From contig CAXTCJ010000004.1 in assembly GCA_964242215.1 (NCBI GenBank), positions 42,612-106,611 of the forward strand: 64,000 nt of DNA, in the 5' to 3' direction. Source of the DNA: LMUY01 sp964242215. Lineage in GTDB: Bacteria > Pseudomonadota > Alphaproteobacteria > Acetobacterales > Acetobacteraceae. Shown here one piece after another: positions 17,109 through 28,048 of this stretch. Within the stretch, counting starts at the first letter, position 1. The number at the start of each line of letters is the position of its first letter. The notes under the pieces were generated by a model. That model was given only the letters and a program-made list of their open reading frames with translations, was not told the DNA's origin and did not search any database. Position numbers and translations under genes: made by a program.

Positions 17109-17834
17109 ATGATCGACACCAAACCCAACGACGCTGCCGCCCTATCGCCGCGCGAGGAGTTGGTGATTGCCAACCACGTGCTCGCGGCACGCGGCATCCT
17201 GGATGGCTTCGGCCATGTCAGCATACGGCACGAGACGCAGGCGGACCGCTTCGTGATCGCGCGCAGCATGGCGCCCGCGCTCGTGACCCTGGCCGACCTG
17301 ATCGAGTTCGACCTCGACGGCGAACCCGTCGTGCCGGGCCAGCCGAGTGGCTATCTCGAGCGCTTCATCCACAGCGAGATCTATCGCCTTCGCCCCGATA
17401 TCCGGGCGATCGTGCACAATCACTCCCCGTCGGTGATCCCGTTCGGCGCAACGAGCGTCAAACTGCGGCCGATCTATCACATGAGCGGCTTTCTCGGGGC
17501 CGGCGTGCCCGTGTTCGACATCCGCGTTTGTGCCGGCGAGACCGACATGCTGGTTCGCACCCCGGCCTTGGGAGCGGAGCATGCGCGCTGCCTGGGCGAT
17601 TGCGCCGCGACCCTGATGCGCGGCCATGGCGCCACCGTGGTCGGCACGTCGCTGCCTCAGGTGGTTTACCGGGCGATCTACATGGAATTGAACGCGCGCT
17701 TGCAGTCGGACGCGATGCGGCTTGGGGAGGTGCACTTCCTATCGGAGGAGGAGGCGCGCCTCGCGGCCCAAACCAATGACGGCCAGGTGCAGCGTCCCTG
17801 GCAGCTATGGGTCATGGACGCGAAACGCAGCTGA
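17109..17834 (+). CDS. Class II aldolase/adducin-family protein
   Basis: The 241-aa protein has the class II aldolase/adducin fold: GFGHVSIRH near residue 35, the metal-binding pair in AIVHNHSPSVIPFGA at about 99-113, and a third histidine region RGHGATVVG near 176. Members are zinc-dependent aldolases, epimerases or decarboxylases on small sugar or hydroxy-acid substrates. The ATG at 17109 is used because upstream in-frame sequence is low-quality and non-conserved in character. The acyl-CoA ligase gene follows 291 bp later on the same strand; nothing was recognised in that gap. Substrate unknown. Confidence 0.85.
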   Translation: MIDTKPNDAAALSPREELVIANHVLAARGILDGFGHVSIRHETQADRFVIARSMAPALVTLADLIEFDLDGEPVVPGQPSGYLERFIHSEIYRLRPDIRAIVHNHSPSVIPFGATSVKLRPIYHMSGFLGAGVPVFDIRVCAGETDMLVRTPALGAEHARCLGDCAATLMRGHGATVVGTSLPQVVYRAIYMELNARLQSDAMRLGEVHFLSEEEARLAAQTNDGQVQRPWQLWVMDAKRS

Positions 17835-18125
17835 CCCGGCAGCTCGGGGCAGTTTACCCGTTCAACATATGAAAACATGAGCACGCGCGTATCGCATGGC
17901 GAATATCTTTTACCGGTGGCCCCCTTGTTGCTAGACTGGCATGCGCTCACGCGGCAAAACTTCAAGGACTGACGCCATGGCGGGCGCGATCGACGGCGTT
18001 TGTAACCTGTACACGTCTGACGGGGTTCAAAACGGCCAAACCGGCATCGACCCAGCTCCAAAACCGCTGCGGTTCGTCAAGCTGCCAGGCTGCCGGCAAG
18101 CCCGCCGTAGAATCAGGGACAAGCC

Positions 18126-19661
18126 ATGATCGCTTCCGCCATGCCGGTCTCGTTGCCCGACACCTTCCGCCCGATCACCATGGCATCGGGCATCCGTTGC
18201 AACCTGGCGCGCGGGCCAGGCCGGGTCGCGCTGGTCTGTGCCGACCGTAGTCTGACGTATGGGCAACTCGTCGACCGCATCGACCGTGTTGCCTCCCTTG
18301 GCCTGGCCCTCGGCCTGCGACCCGGCGACCGGGCCGCGATCGTCTCGGCCAGTTGTCTCGAATACCTCGAGATCGTGGACGGGCTGGCCGAGGCCGGAAT
18401 CGCGGTCGCGACGCCCAACCCGCGGCAGACCGCGACGGAACTCGGCTTCATCCTGGCCGATTGCGGCGCGCGCGTGGCCTTCGTGTCGCCGCAGGCGGAG
18501 GCGCTGGTGCGGGCCGCCGACTGCCCCGATCTCGAGCGGATCATCGTCATCGGCGCGGAGTACGAGGCGCTGCTGCAGAACGCACGCCCCGCCGCCTTGC
18601 CGCAGGCGGCGGAGTGGTCCGCCTTCGCCATCCCCTACACCTCCGGCACCACAGGCAAGCCACGCGGCGTCGTGCTGCCGCACCGGTCTCGGGCGCTGCT
18701 GGGGTTCGCCATGGCGTCGGAGTTCGGCTGCTATGGCCCGGACGACCGCTTTCTCGCCGTCACGCCGATGTTCCACGGCGCCGGGTTCGCCAACGTCCAC
18801 ACATCGGTGTTCTTCGGCGGCACGTGCGAAATCCTGCAGAGCTTCGAACCGGAAGTCTATCTACGCCGGCTGAGCGAGGGCGGTGCAACCGGGACGTTCG
18901 TGGTGCCAACGATCTTCCACTCTGTGTTCGGGTTGGAGCAACCGGTGCTCGACCGCTACCGGTCCCACCGGCTGCGCGCGCTGATGTCCAACGCCGCGCC
19001 CCTGCCGCAGAAAACCAAGGAGATCATCGTCGACTATTTCGGCGAGAACTTGCTGCACGAGATGTACGGCTCCACCGAAGCCGGTACGGTCTTGAGCCTG
19101 CGCCCGGCCGAACAGCTGCTGAAGAAACAGTGCGTCGGCCATCCCTGCATGATGAATCAGGTCAAGCTACTGGACGACGCGGGTACTCCCGTGAAGCGCG
19201 GCGAGGTCGGCGAGTTGTTCAGCACGTCGCCGAACCTGTTCCTGGGCTATTGGAACAAGCCCGAGGCCACGGCCGCGGCGATGCGCGACGGCTGGTTCTC
19301 GGCCGGCGACCTCGCGTGGCAGGACGAGGACGGCTGCTACTATATCGTCGATCGCAAGAAGGACATGTATATCTCCGGTGGCGTGAACGTGTATCCGCGG
19401 GAGATCGAGGAGTTCCTGTTTCGCCTGCCCGGCGTGCGCGACGTGGCCGTTGTGGGCATTCCGGACGATTATTGGGGCGAGACCGGCAAGGCCTTCCTGG
19501 TGCTAGAACCCGGCGCGGATATCACGGCCGAGTCCGTGATGGCGACCTGCAAGGATGGCGTCGCCGGCTACAAGGTTCCGCGCCACGTGGTCTTCGTCGA
19601 CGCGCTTCCGCGCAACCCGGCCGGCAAGGTCCTGAAGACCGAACTCCGCAACCTCGGCTGA
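18126..19661 (+). CDS. AMP-forming acyl-CoA synthetase (ANL superfamily)
   Basis: The 511-aa acid-thiol ligase activates a carboxylic acid with ATP and CoA. Motifs in order are the P-loop-like YTSGTTGKPRGVVLPH (about 171-186), MYGSTEAG, the hinge region GWFSAGDLAWQDEDGCYYIVDRKKD, SGGVNVYPREIEEFL, and the C-terminal catalytic lysine in NPAGKVLKTEL. It resembles medium or long-chain fatty-acid and aryl-acid CoA ligases. Substrate cannot be set. An AGGGA-like site precedes the ATG. Its partner may be the upstream class II aldolase. Confidence 0.92.
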   Translation: MIASAMPVSLPDTFRPITMASGIRCNLARGPGRVALVCADRSLTYGQLVDRIDRVASLGLALGLRPGDRAAIVSASCLEYLEIVDGLAEAGIAVATPNPRQTATELGFILADCGARVAFVSPQAEALVRAADCPDLERIIVIGAEYEALLQNARPAALPQAAEWSAFAIPYTSGTTGKPRGVVLPHRSRALLGFAMASEFGCYGPDDRFLAVTPMFHGAGFANVHTSVFFGGTCEILQSFEPEVYLRRLSEGGATGTFVVPTIFHSVFGLEQPVLDRYRSHRLRALMSNAAPLPQKTKEIIVDYFGENLLHEMYGSTEAGTVLSLRPAEQLLKKQCVGHPCMMNQVKLLDDAGTPVKRGEVGELFSTSPNLFLGYWNKPEATAAAMRDGWFSAGDLAWQDEDGCYYIVDRKKDMYISGGVNVYPREIEEFLFRLPGVRDVAVVGIPDDYWGETGKAFLVLEPGADITAESVMATCKDGVAGYKVPRHVVFVDALPRNPAGKVLKTELRNLG

Positions 19662-19674
19662 TGGCCGTGAGGGC

Positions 19675-20415
19675 TTATCGCATCCCGAGGACGTCCATCA
19701 TGTCGTATAAGCCGGGTTGGCGGCCCGCGAGCCAGATCGCCGCCTGAACCGCACCAACGGCAAAGGCCCGGCGGTCGAATGCGCGGTGCGTGATCGCGAT
19801 ATGCTCATCCCCGGCCGCGAACAGCAGCGTGTGTTCGCCGACGACCTGCCCACCGCGCACGGCGGCAAACCCGATTGTGCCTTCCGCGCGCGGGCCGGTA
19901 TGCCCGTCCCGGCCGCTGACCATCACGTCGTCGAGCACGACGCCACGCCCGCGGGCAACCGCCCGGCCCAGGCCGATCGCCGTTCCGGACGGTGCGTCCA
20001 CCTTCTGCCGATGGTGCATCTCCACGATCTCGGCATCATAACGATTCGCTGGCAGGGCAGCCGCGAAGCGCTCAGCCATTGCGAGCACGAGGTTGACCCC
20101 GGGGGCGAAGTTCGGCGCGTAGACGATCGGAATGACGGCGGAGGCCTCGGCGACCGCCTGCTCGTCCGCGGCGGTCAGTCCGGACGTCCCGAGCACCCAA
20201 CCCAGGCCGGATCGTGCGAGTAATGTCGCGTGGCCCGTGACGCTTTGTGCATTGGTGAAGTCGATCGCCACGTCGGCGACAGCCACAATCTGCTCGAGGG
20301 GCGTGCCGGAGCGTGACGATCCACCCGCGAAGGGAAGGCCGATGCGAAGCACCTCCTCCTCAAGCAACAGTCCCATTCGCCCACTGCGGCCGATGATTGC
20401 AACCCGCGGGCTCAC
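19675..20415 (-). CDS. dapB: 4-hydroxy-tetrahydrodipicolinate reductase
   Basis: The 246-aa enzyme of lysine and diaminopimelate synthesis reduces the DapA product with NAD(P)H in the cytoplasm. The N-terminal nucleotide-binding GRSGRMG is at about residues 8-14. The catalytic and substrate-binding segment EMHHRQKVDAPSGTA is at about 131-145. The GTSG loop (WVLGTSGLT) is also present. The start is GTG at 20415. It follows dnaJ on the same strand after 160 bp without recognisable features and ends 13 bp from the convergent acyl-CoA synthetase. Confidence 0.96.
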   Translation of the reverse strand: MSPRVAIIGRSGRMGLLLEEEVLRIGLPFAGGSSRSGTPLEQIVAVADVAIDFTNAQSVTGHATLLARSGLGWVLGTSGLTAADEQAVAEASAVIPIVYAPNFAPGVNLVLAMAERFAAALPANRYDAEIVEMHHRQKVDAPSGTAIGLGRAVARGRGVVLDDVMVSGRDGHTGPRAEGTIGFAAVRGGQVVGEHTLLFAAGDEHIAITHRAFDRRAFAVGAVQAAIWLAGRQPGLYDMMDVLGMR

Positions 20416-20575
20416 GAGGCGGGCTTCGGCGGCACGGCGTCAACCGCGGATGGGGGGGACATCCGCAGGTGCCATGCCGCCGACACGTGAGCCACGACGG
20501 ATCGGGGGGGAGCCGCCGCGGTCATGGCCTGATACGCCAACCCCGCCCCGGAGTTCCGTCCATTACGACTGGGCG

Positions 20576-21718
20576 TCACGATCGTCCGTCGAAGAATGCC
20601 GCCACCTTGGCGAAGAACCCCTCGCTCTCGGGGCTACCATTCTTGTGCCGCTGTGCCTCGGCTTCGAATTCTTCCAGCAGCTCGCGCTGGCGTTTGGTCA
20701 GGTGCTGCGGGGTTTCGACCGCCACTTGGACGTACATGTCGCCGCGGGCGGCACTCCGCAGAACCGAAAAGCCCTTGCCGCGAAGGCGGAACTGGTCGCC
20801 CGTCTGCGTCCCCGGCGTGACCTTCACTTTGGCGCGCGTGCCGTCGATCACGGGCACTTCCACGTCACCGCCCAAGGCGGCCTGGGTCAGCCGCAGCGGC
20901 ACGCGGCAGTAAACGTTGGCACCGTCGCGCTGGAAGATGTCGTGCGGGCGGATGGCCACATGCACATACAGATCCCCGGCCGGGGCGCCGGCTGCTCCCG
21001 CCTCGCCCTCGCCCGCCAAACGAATGCGCACGCCGTCTTCCACACCCGCAGGGATGGCAACCGAGAGCGTGCGCTCACGCGGAACAGTGCCAGCACCCTG
21101 ACAGACACGGCAGGGATTGCGGACAATGCGGCCGGCCCCGCCGCAGGTTGGGCAGGAGCGTTCGACAAGGAAGAACCCCTGCTGAGCTCGGACCTTGCCA
21201 GAGCCACCGCAGGTCGAGCAGGTGTCGCGCTCGGCTTGCTTGTTCGCTGACCCGGTCCCATTGCACGCATCGCAAGCAACGCGACTTGGTACCCGAAGGT
21301 CTACCTTCGACCCTGTGAAGGCATCGGTGAGATCGATTTCGACCTGCGCGCGTAGGTCGGACCCGGCCCGCGTCCGGCTGCCGCCAGCGCCCCGGCGTCC
21401 ACCCATGAAGTCGCCGAACATCTGGTCGAAAATGTCGCCCAGTCCGCCTTCCTGAAAGCCCGCACCAAAGCCACCGGCGCCGGGTCCGCCATTTTCGAAG
21501 GCCGCATGGCCGAAACGGTCGTAGGCCGCGCGCTTCTGATCGTCCTTCAAGACCTCGTACGCTTCGCTCACTTCCTTGAACTTGGCCTCGGCCGCCTTGT
21601 CGCCCGGATTGCGGTCCGGGTGAAACTTCATGGCGAGCTTGCGATAAGACCGTTTCAGGTCCTCTGCGGAGGCCTCTTTGGTGACCTCTAGAAGTGCGTA
21701 AAAGTCTTGCTTCGCCAC
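20576..21718 (-). CDS. dnaJ: Chaperone DnaJ (Hsp40)
   Basis: The 380-aa type I DnaJ has a J domain at 1-70 with the HPD motif in KFHPDRNPG. A Gly/Phe-rich linker runs from about 75-115. The zinc domain has four CxxCxGxG-type repeats (CDACNGTG, CSTCGGSG, CPTCGGAG, CRVCQGAG) at about 150-215. C-terminal substrate-binding domains follow. It stimulates DnaK ATPase. It lies 123 bp after dnaK, separated by two strong hairpins. Confidence 0.98.
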   Translation of the reverse strand: MAKQDFYALLEVTKEASAEDLKRSYRKLAMKFHPDRNPGDKAAEAKFKEVSEAYEVLKDDQKRAAYDRFGHAAFENGGPGAGGFGAGFQEGGLGDIFDQMFGDFMGGRRGAGGSRTRAGSDLRAQVEIDLTDAFTGSKVDLRVPSRVACDACNGTGSANKQAERDTCSTCGGSGKVRAQQGFFLVERSCPTCGGAGRIVRNPCRVCQGAGTVPRERTLSVAIPAGVEDGVRIRLAGEGEAGAAGAPAGDLYVHVAIRPHDIFQRDGANVYCRVPLRLTQAALGGDVEVPVIDGTRAKVKVTPGTQTGDQFRLRGKGFSVLRSAARGDMYVQVAVETPQHLTKRQRELLEEFEAEAQRHKNGSPESEGFFAKVAAFFDGRS

Positions 21719-21764
21719 GGTGATATCCTGATCAAGGCAGGCGAGGGTAAATGCCCTTCGGCCC

Positions 21765-21787
21765 GTCTGGGGTCTGAGGCCCCAGAC
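21765..21787 (-). terminator. Second hairpin in the dnaK-dnaJ gap
   Basis: A perfect 8-bp stem (21765-21772 with 21780-21787, seven-base loop). It has no T-tract on the minus strand, so it is more likely an RNA processing or stability element, or a weak attenuator, between dnaK and dnaJ. Confidence 0.4.
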
Positions 21788-21809
21788 CCCTTGACACTGT
21801 CGGAGGTGA

Positions 21810-21837
21810 AACGGCCAGGGACAATGCCCTGGCCGTT
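21810..21837 (-). terminator. Hairpin just after dnaK
   Basis: A perfect 11-bp stem (21810-21820 with 21827-21837, six-base loop) starts five bases past the dnaK stop. Only a short TT follows on the transcribed strand, so it is probably an attenuator or 3'-end stabiliser that would lower dnaJ expression relative to dnaK. Function is inferred. Confidence 0.5.
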
Positions 21838-21841
21838 CGCA

Positions 21842-23752
<1,911 letters not shown>

Positions 23753-23830
23753 TCAGAACTCCATTTCAGCGGTCCGATGCGGCCCGAAGCACCGCGTAGG
23801 ACCCTTGGGGATAGTGGTATGACGCCGGAT

Positions 23831-23857
23831 GTATTGAGGCGGGGGTGCCGCGGCAAG
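23831..23857 (-). promoter_or_regulatory. Possible RpoH-type promoter of dnaK
   Basis: On the minus strand a CTTG (23854-23857) is followed after 17 bases by CAATAC (23831-23836), which partly fits the alphaproteobacterial sigma-32 pattern (CTTG, 17-18 bases, CYTATNT). It lies 80-100 bases before dnaK and downstream of the chemoreceptor gene. The -10 match is imperfect. Confidence 0.3.
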
Positions 23858-23899
23858 TGGGAGGAGGGATTTTTACAGCTTGGCTCAGCGATGAAACGG

Positions 23900-25858
23900 C
23901 TAGAATTCCTCCCAAGCCTCAGCCGTGGCGGCAACGGCCACCTGGGCTGTTCGACGAGGACGGTCCGCCTTCATTGCGTGTCGCGGCGCGGCCGAGGGGC
24001 GGGGTGACGTGCTTGCCACGCCCTTGACGGATTTGGTGGCCGGCGCCCGCGCAGCCGGATCATTGCCGAGCTTGAATTGCCCCGTGAGCGTGTTCAGCGC
24101 CTCTGCTTCCTGCGACAGCGCGTGGCTCGCGGCAGTACTCTGCTCCACCATGGCGGCGTTCTGCTGGGTGACTTGATCCATCTGGTTCACGGCGGTGTTG
24201 ACCTCGTGTAGCCCGGTCGCCTGCTCCTTCGCGCCGGCGGCGATCTCCGAAACGGCCCGGTTCAGCTCCGAGACTTGACCGGCGATCCGGTTCAGGGCCG
24301 TGCCTGTCTCGCCGACCAGCTTCACGCCTTCGACGACTTGGCGGGCGCTTTCCTGAATGAGCGCCTTGATCTCCTTGGCCGCCGTCGCCGAACGTTGCGC
24401 CAGCGCGCGCACCTCGCTCGCCACCACGGCGAAGCCGCGACCGGCATCACCCGCCCGGGCTGCCTCGACGCCGGCATTCAGGGCTAGCAGGTTGGTCTGG
24501 AAGGCGATTTCGTCGATGACGCCGATAATCTGGCTGATCTGGTTGGCCGAGCCCTCAATCGCGCTCATGGCCCGCACCGCATCTTGCACCACGACGCCGG
24601 ACTTCTCCGCGTCCACTGTGGTCGCGGAGGCAACGCGTTGCGCCTGCTCCGCGCCATCGGCGGCCCGCTTCACGGTGGCGGTGATCTGGTCCAGGGCGGC
24701 GGCCGTCTGCTCCAGGCTTGCCGCTTGCTGCTCGGTGCGCCGCGAGAGGTCGTCGGAGGCCCGCGCGATTTCCGCGCTTCCCGAGTGGATTGCGCCAGTG
24801 CTGACCACAATGCCCTGGATAGCGTTGCGCACCTGGGTGATGGCACCGTTCAGATCGCTCCGAAGCGTCTCGTAGGCCTCGGGCAGCACGGTATCGAGCT
24901 GGAACGTCAGGTCCCCCGTCGCCAGCCGGCCTAGGCCGAGCCCGATCGAACCGACGATCAAATCCGCCGCCTGCTTCGCGGCATCCGCTTCGGCTTCCTG
25001 CCGCACCCGCCCATCTTCGGCGGCGCGGCTGGCGTCTGCCTCGGCCTGGTGCCGTGCGAGAGCCTTGGATTCGATGGCGCTGTCCTTGAACACCTGCACG
25101 GCGCTGGCCATGGCGCCGATCTCGTCGCCCCGGCCAACGCCGGGCACGGTCACATCGAGGTCATTCGCGGCCAGGCGGCGCATCGCCGCCGTCATCTTGG
25201 CAATTGGGCCGGAGATGCCGCGGATTAGCGCCACCCCCATCAGGAGGCAGACCAGCACGGCGAACCCAAGCGTGCCGGCGATCATGGTTTGTGCCGCCGA
25301 CGCGAGGCGCTGGCCAGTCTCGGCTGCCTGTTCCGCACCCTGCGCGTTGTAGGCGATGTCGTCCTGTAGGTTTTTCCGGAAGTCGTTCACCGCCGGGTTG
25401 CTTTTCTCGATCGCCATCGCCGTATCGGTCTTGTTGCCGGTTGCGAAGACGACCAGGAAGTCGTCCGAGACCTTCCGGTAAGCCTGCCACCCTTTTACGA
25501 TCGCGCCTGCCAACTCCTGCTCCCGCCCAGGTGTGACCAACGCCTGGTAGGTCAGCAGCTCGGTTTCGAAATCGCCCTCCAGGCCCTTGATATTATTTCG
25601 GTTGTTGATCTGGCGCGCTTCGTTGGTTGCGACGAGGAGGTTAGTTTGATTGAGCCTCAGCCGCTCGATCGTCTGGGCCATTTTGCCCAGCAATGCCATG
25701 CTCGGCATCCAGTTGGTTTTGATTTCGGTCGAAATCGCAGTGACCGCGGATAGCCGCTGCATCGCAAACAGACCGAGCCCTGCAGTGCAGCAAAGCACGA
25801 GCGCGAATGAGGCGATAATCTTGCTGCTGATACTGATACGACTAAAAAGAGAATTCAC
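23900..25858 (-). CDS. Methyl-accepting chemotaxis protein with CheR/CheB-binding tail
   Basis: The 652-aa transmembrane chemoreceptor has an N-terminal membrane helix and a four-helix-bundle periplasmic sensor domain (about 30-185). A second helix, a HAMP domain (about 205-260) and a long coiled coil follow. The conserved signalling hairpin is IDEIAFQTNLLALNAGVEAARAG. The final residues AWEEF fit the xWxxF pentapeptide that tethers CheR and CheB. The GTG at 25858 is preferred for its position just before the first helix; a TTG at 25915 would add 19 residues. No other che gene is near. It lies between grpE and dnaK, an unusual place. Confidence 0.9.
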   Translation of the reverse strand: MNSLFSRISISSKIIASFALVLCCTAGLGLFAMQRLSAVTAISTEIKTNWMPSMALLGKMAQTIERLRLNQTNLLVATNEARQINNRNNIKGLEGDFETELLTYQALVTPGREQELAGAIVKGWQAYRKVSDDFLVVFATGNKTDTAMAIEKSNPAVNDFRKNLQDDIAYNAQGAEQAAETGQRLASAAQTMIAGTLGFAVLVCLLMGVALIRGISGPIAKMTAAMRRLAANDLDVTVPGVGRGDEIGAMASAVQVFKDSAIESKALARHQAEADASRAAEDGRVRQEAEADAAKQAADLIVGSIGLGLGRLATGDLTFQLDTVLPEAYETLRSDLNGAITQVRNAIQGIVVSTGAIHSGSAEIARASDDLSRRTEQQAASLEQTAAALDQITATVKRAADGAEQAQRVASATTVDAEKSGVVVQDAVRAMSAIEGSANQISQIIGVIDEIAFQTNLLALNAGVEAARAGDAGRGFAVVASEVRALAQRSATAAKEIKALIQESARQVVEGVKLVGETGTALNRIAGQVSELNRAVSEIAAGAKEQATGLHEVNTAVNQMDQVTQQNAAMVEQSTAASHALSQEAEALNTLTGQFKLGNDPAARAPATKSVKGVASTSPRPSAAPRHAMKADRPRRTAQVAVAATAEAWEEF

Positions 25859-25963
25859 GCGCTGCGCCCCCGAGACATCATCTCGCGGCACAGCGTCCGT
25901 GATCGGCGTGAACAAACCTTTAAGGCGTTGCCGCGCGCGCGGCTCCCGCCCGCCGGCGCTGCC

Positions 25964-26545
25964 TCAAACGGTCGTCGCGCTGCCGTCCGGCGCCTTGGCC
26001 ACAACGACCATGGCGGGGCGCAGCAGCCGGCCGTTCAGAGTCCAGCCCGCCGTCCAGGACTGGATGACGGTGCCGGGCGGATGCTCGGCGCTGGGCTGCT
26101 CGGCCATCGCCTGGTGCAGGTTCGGGTCGAACGGCTTGCCGGTGGCATCCACCTTGGCGATGCCGTTGCGTTCCAGCAGCGACAGAAATGACCGCTCCAC
26201 CCCCTCGAACCCGTCGCGCAACTTGCCGACGATCTCGGGCTCGCCGGGCTGCGAGGCAGGGAGCTGGTCAAGCCCGCGGCGCAAATTGTCCGCCGCCTCC
26301 ACCACGTCGCGGGCAAATTTCTGCACCGCGAACTGCCTCGCATCGTCGGCGTCACGCTTGGCGCGGGTGCGCACATTGGCGATCTCGGCCTCGGAACGCA
26401 GCCATTTGTCGCGGAACTCATCGCGCTCGGCCTCCAGCGCGGCAATCCGCGCGCTGGCCGCTGCCATCACCTCCTCGGGGGAGTTGGGCGTGGAGTCGAT
26501 GATCGGGTCCGCCATCTCGGGCGTGGGCATGTCGGGGTTGCTCAT
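25964..26545 (-). CDS. grpE: Nucleotide exchange factor GrpE
   Basis: The 193-aa GrpE releases ADP from DnaK. There is an acidic N-terminus, a long coiled coil (about 30-85) with RDKWLRSEAEIANVRTRA, then the C-terminal beta domain with FDPNLHQAMAEQPS and GYTLN-like GWTLNGRLLRPAMVVVA. The ATG at 26545 (MSNPDMPTP) is preferred. An alternative ATG at 26608 overlaps the hrcA stop as ATGA and would add 21 residues of uncharacteristic sequence, so coupling to hrcA remains possible. Confidence 0.95.
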   Translation of the reverse strand: MSNPDMPTPEMADPIIDSTPNSPEEVMAAASARIAALEAERDEFRDKWLRSEAEIANVRTRAKRDADDARQFAVQKFARDVVEAADNLRRGLDQLPASQPGEPEIVGKLRDGFEGVERSFLSLLERNGIAKVDATGKPFDPNLHQAMAEQPSAEHPPGTVIQSWTAGWTLNGRLLRPAMVVVAKAPDGSATTV

Positions 26546-26604
26546 GGGCGCAGAATTAGGACGGCGGCCCGACCCGAACAAGCCATGGCGAAACAATCCC
26601 TCTC

Positions 26605-27684
26605 TCATCCGAGCAAACGACCGATCACCCGGGCGGTATAATCCACCACGGGGATGATCCGGCCGTAATTGATGCGGGTGGGACCGATTACCCCGATCGC
26701 CCCCACGATCTTGTCCGCCTCGTTGCGGGCCGGGGCCACGACCATGGAGATCTCGGCGGCGCCGAACAGGCCGCTCTCGGCGCCGATGAAGATCCGTACG
26801 CCATCCGACTGCTCCGCCAGCTCCAGCAGCTTCAGCATCGTGTCCTGGGTCTCCAACCGGTCGAACAGCACCTGGATAGCGCTGATCCGTTCAGTCCCCG
26901 TGACATCTGCGAGAAGCCTGCCCTGGCCCCGCACGATCAGGCTGCCGCCCCACCCGCTGGTGCCCGAGGCCCAGGTCGCTAGCCCGGCCTCCACCACTTG
27001 GGCGGACAGTTCGTCCAACTGGCTGCGGTTGGCGGCCATTTCGTGGCCGACGATGGTGCGCAATTCCGCCAAGGTGCGGCCGGACAGGCGGGCATTGAGG
27101 TAGTTGGCGGCGTGCGTCAGGGACGAGGGCGGCAGGCCGGGTGGGATCTCGAGCACCCGGTTTTCCACCTGGCCATCCGCCCCCACCAGGATCACCAGCG
27201 CGCGTCCTGGCCCGAGTGGCACGAATTCGATGTGACGGACCGCGCCGTCGTTCTTCGGCGCCAGCACCAGCCCGGCGGCGGCGGACAGCCCCGACAGCAT
27301 GGACGACGCATCGGCCAACGTGTCCTGCAGTGACCGGCCGCGGGCCTCGAGCGCACGGCTGATCCGCTCCTGCTCCTCCTCGCTGAGGTTGCCGAATTGC
27401 AGCAGGCCGTCCACGAACAGGCGGATGCCACGGTCGGTCGGCAGGCGGCCGGCGGAGGTATGGGGGGCGAACAGCAACCCGGCCTCGGTCAGGTCGGCCA
27501 TGACGTTGCGGATCGTGGCCGGCGACATGGAGATCGGCAGCAGGCGCCGGGACAGCGTGCGGCTGCCCATCGGCTCACCCGTTTCCACGAACTGCTCGAC
27601 GATCTCGCGCAGGACGGCGGCGCTGCGCGGGTCCAGGCCCGGGGGCATGTGGGGACGGTCGAAACGGAAGGTCACGTCATCCAT
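26605..27684 (-). CDS. hrcA: Heat-inducible transcription repressor HrcA
   Basis: The 359-aa winged-helix repressor classically binds CIRCE operators before heat-shock genes. The N-terminal helix-turn-helix region has FVETGEPMGSRTLSRR and MSPATIRNVMADLTEAGLL (about 33-72). The C-terminal dimer region has VIGPTRINYGRIIPVVDYTA. It is the first gene of the heat-shock cluster. No CIRCE inverted repeat (TTAGCACTC-N9-GAGTGCTAA) was recognised upstream of hrcA or dnaK in this window; groESL, its usual target, is not here. Confidence 0.97.
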   Translation of the reverse strand: MDDVTFRFDRPHMPPGLDPRSAAVLREIVEQFVETGEPMGSRTLSRRLLPISMSPATIRNVMADLTEAGLLFAPHTSAGRLPTDRGIRLFVDGLLQFGNLSEEEQERISRALEARGRSLQDTLADASSMLSGLSAAAGLVLAPKNDGAVRHIEFVPLGPGRALVILVGADGQVENRVLEIPPGLPPSSLTHAANYLNARLSGRTLAELRTIVGHEMAANRSQLDELSAQVVEAGLATWASGTSGWGGSLIVRGQGRLLADVTGTERISAIQVLFDRLETQDTMLKLLELAEQSDGVRIFIGAESGLFGAAEISMVVAPARNEADKIVGAIGVIGPTRINYGRIIPVVDYTARVIGRLLG

Positions 27685-27789
27685 ATAGCTACGAAGCTAG
27701 GTAATGCGTATGCGCTGGGTCAAATACTGATCGATTGATCGAGCCCGTGGAACGCGGGAGGATTGCGGCCCGAGAGTGGAGGAAGGCTG

Positions 27790-27978
27790 GTGAGCGAGTT
27801 CGAGCGAGGGTGGCAAGCTGCCCTCGAGGCGGCGAAGGCGTGGCACGAGGGTAAGGCCAAGCAAATCTTGGTCCAGGCGGGGCGGTCGCGCTTCCCCAAA
27901 TCGCTCGAGCAGCAGGCGGAGACCCATCGCCTGGCGGCCGAAGTGCTCCCGACCCTCACGCCGGAAGTCACGGACTAA
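27790..27978 (+). CDS. Small conserved-looking hypothetical protein
   Basis: A 62-aa cytoplasmic protein starts at a GTG (27790) with a strong GGAGG ribosome binding site seven bases upstream, which supports a real gene. The sequence is helical and charged (EFERGWQAALEAAKAWHEGKA) with no membrane segment. No family was recognised. It lies between divergent hrcA and rph and precedes rph by 70 bp on the same strand. Confidence 0.6.
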   Translation: MSEFERGWQAALEAAKAWHEGKAKQILVQAGRSRFPKSLEQQAETHRLAAEVLPTLTPEVTD

Positions 27979-28048
27979 GCCGACGGGCTCTGGTGTCGTT
28001 TCGTCGGGGCTCCTAAGGAACGGCGGACCAAACACGAGGACGATTTCC

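Noticed and set aside
17941..18129. 62-codon frame before the acyl-CoA synthetase
   Set aside because: No ribosome binding site, basic low-quality sequence, and it overlaps the next start.
18353..19747. 464-codon frame overlapping the acyl-CoA synthetase
   Set aside because: It is a frame-shifted reading of the same strand; the synthetase frame contains all family motifs.
27685..27789. CIRCE operator upstream of hrcA
   Set aside because: No TTAGCACTC inverted repeat was found here or before dnaK; control is more likely by a sigma-32 type promoter.
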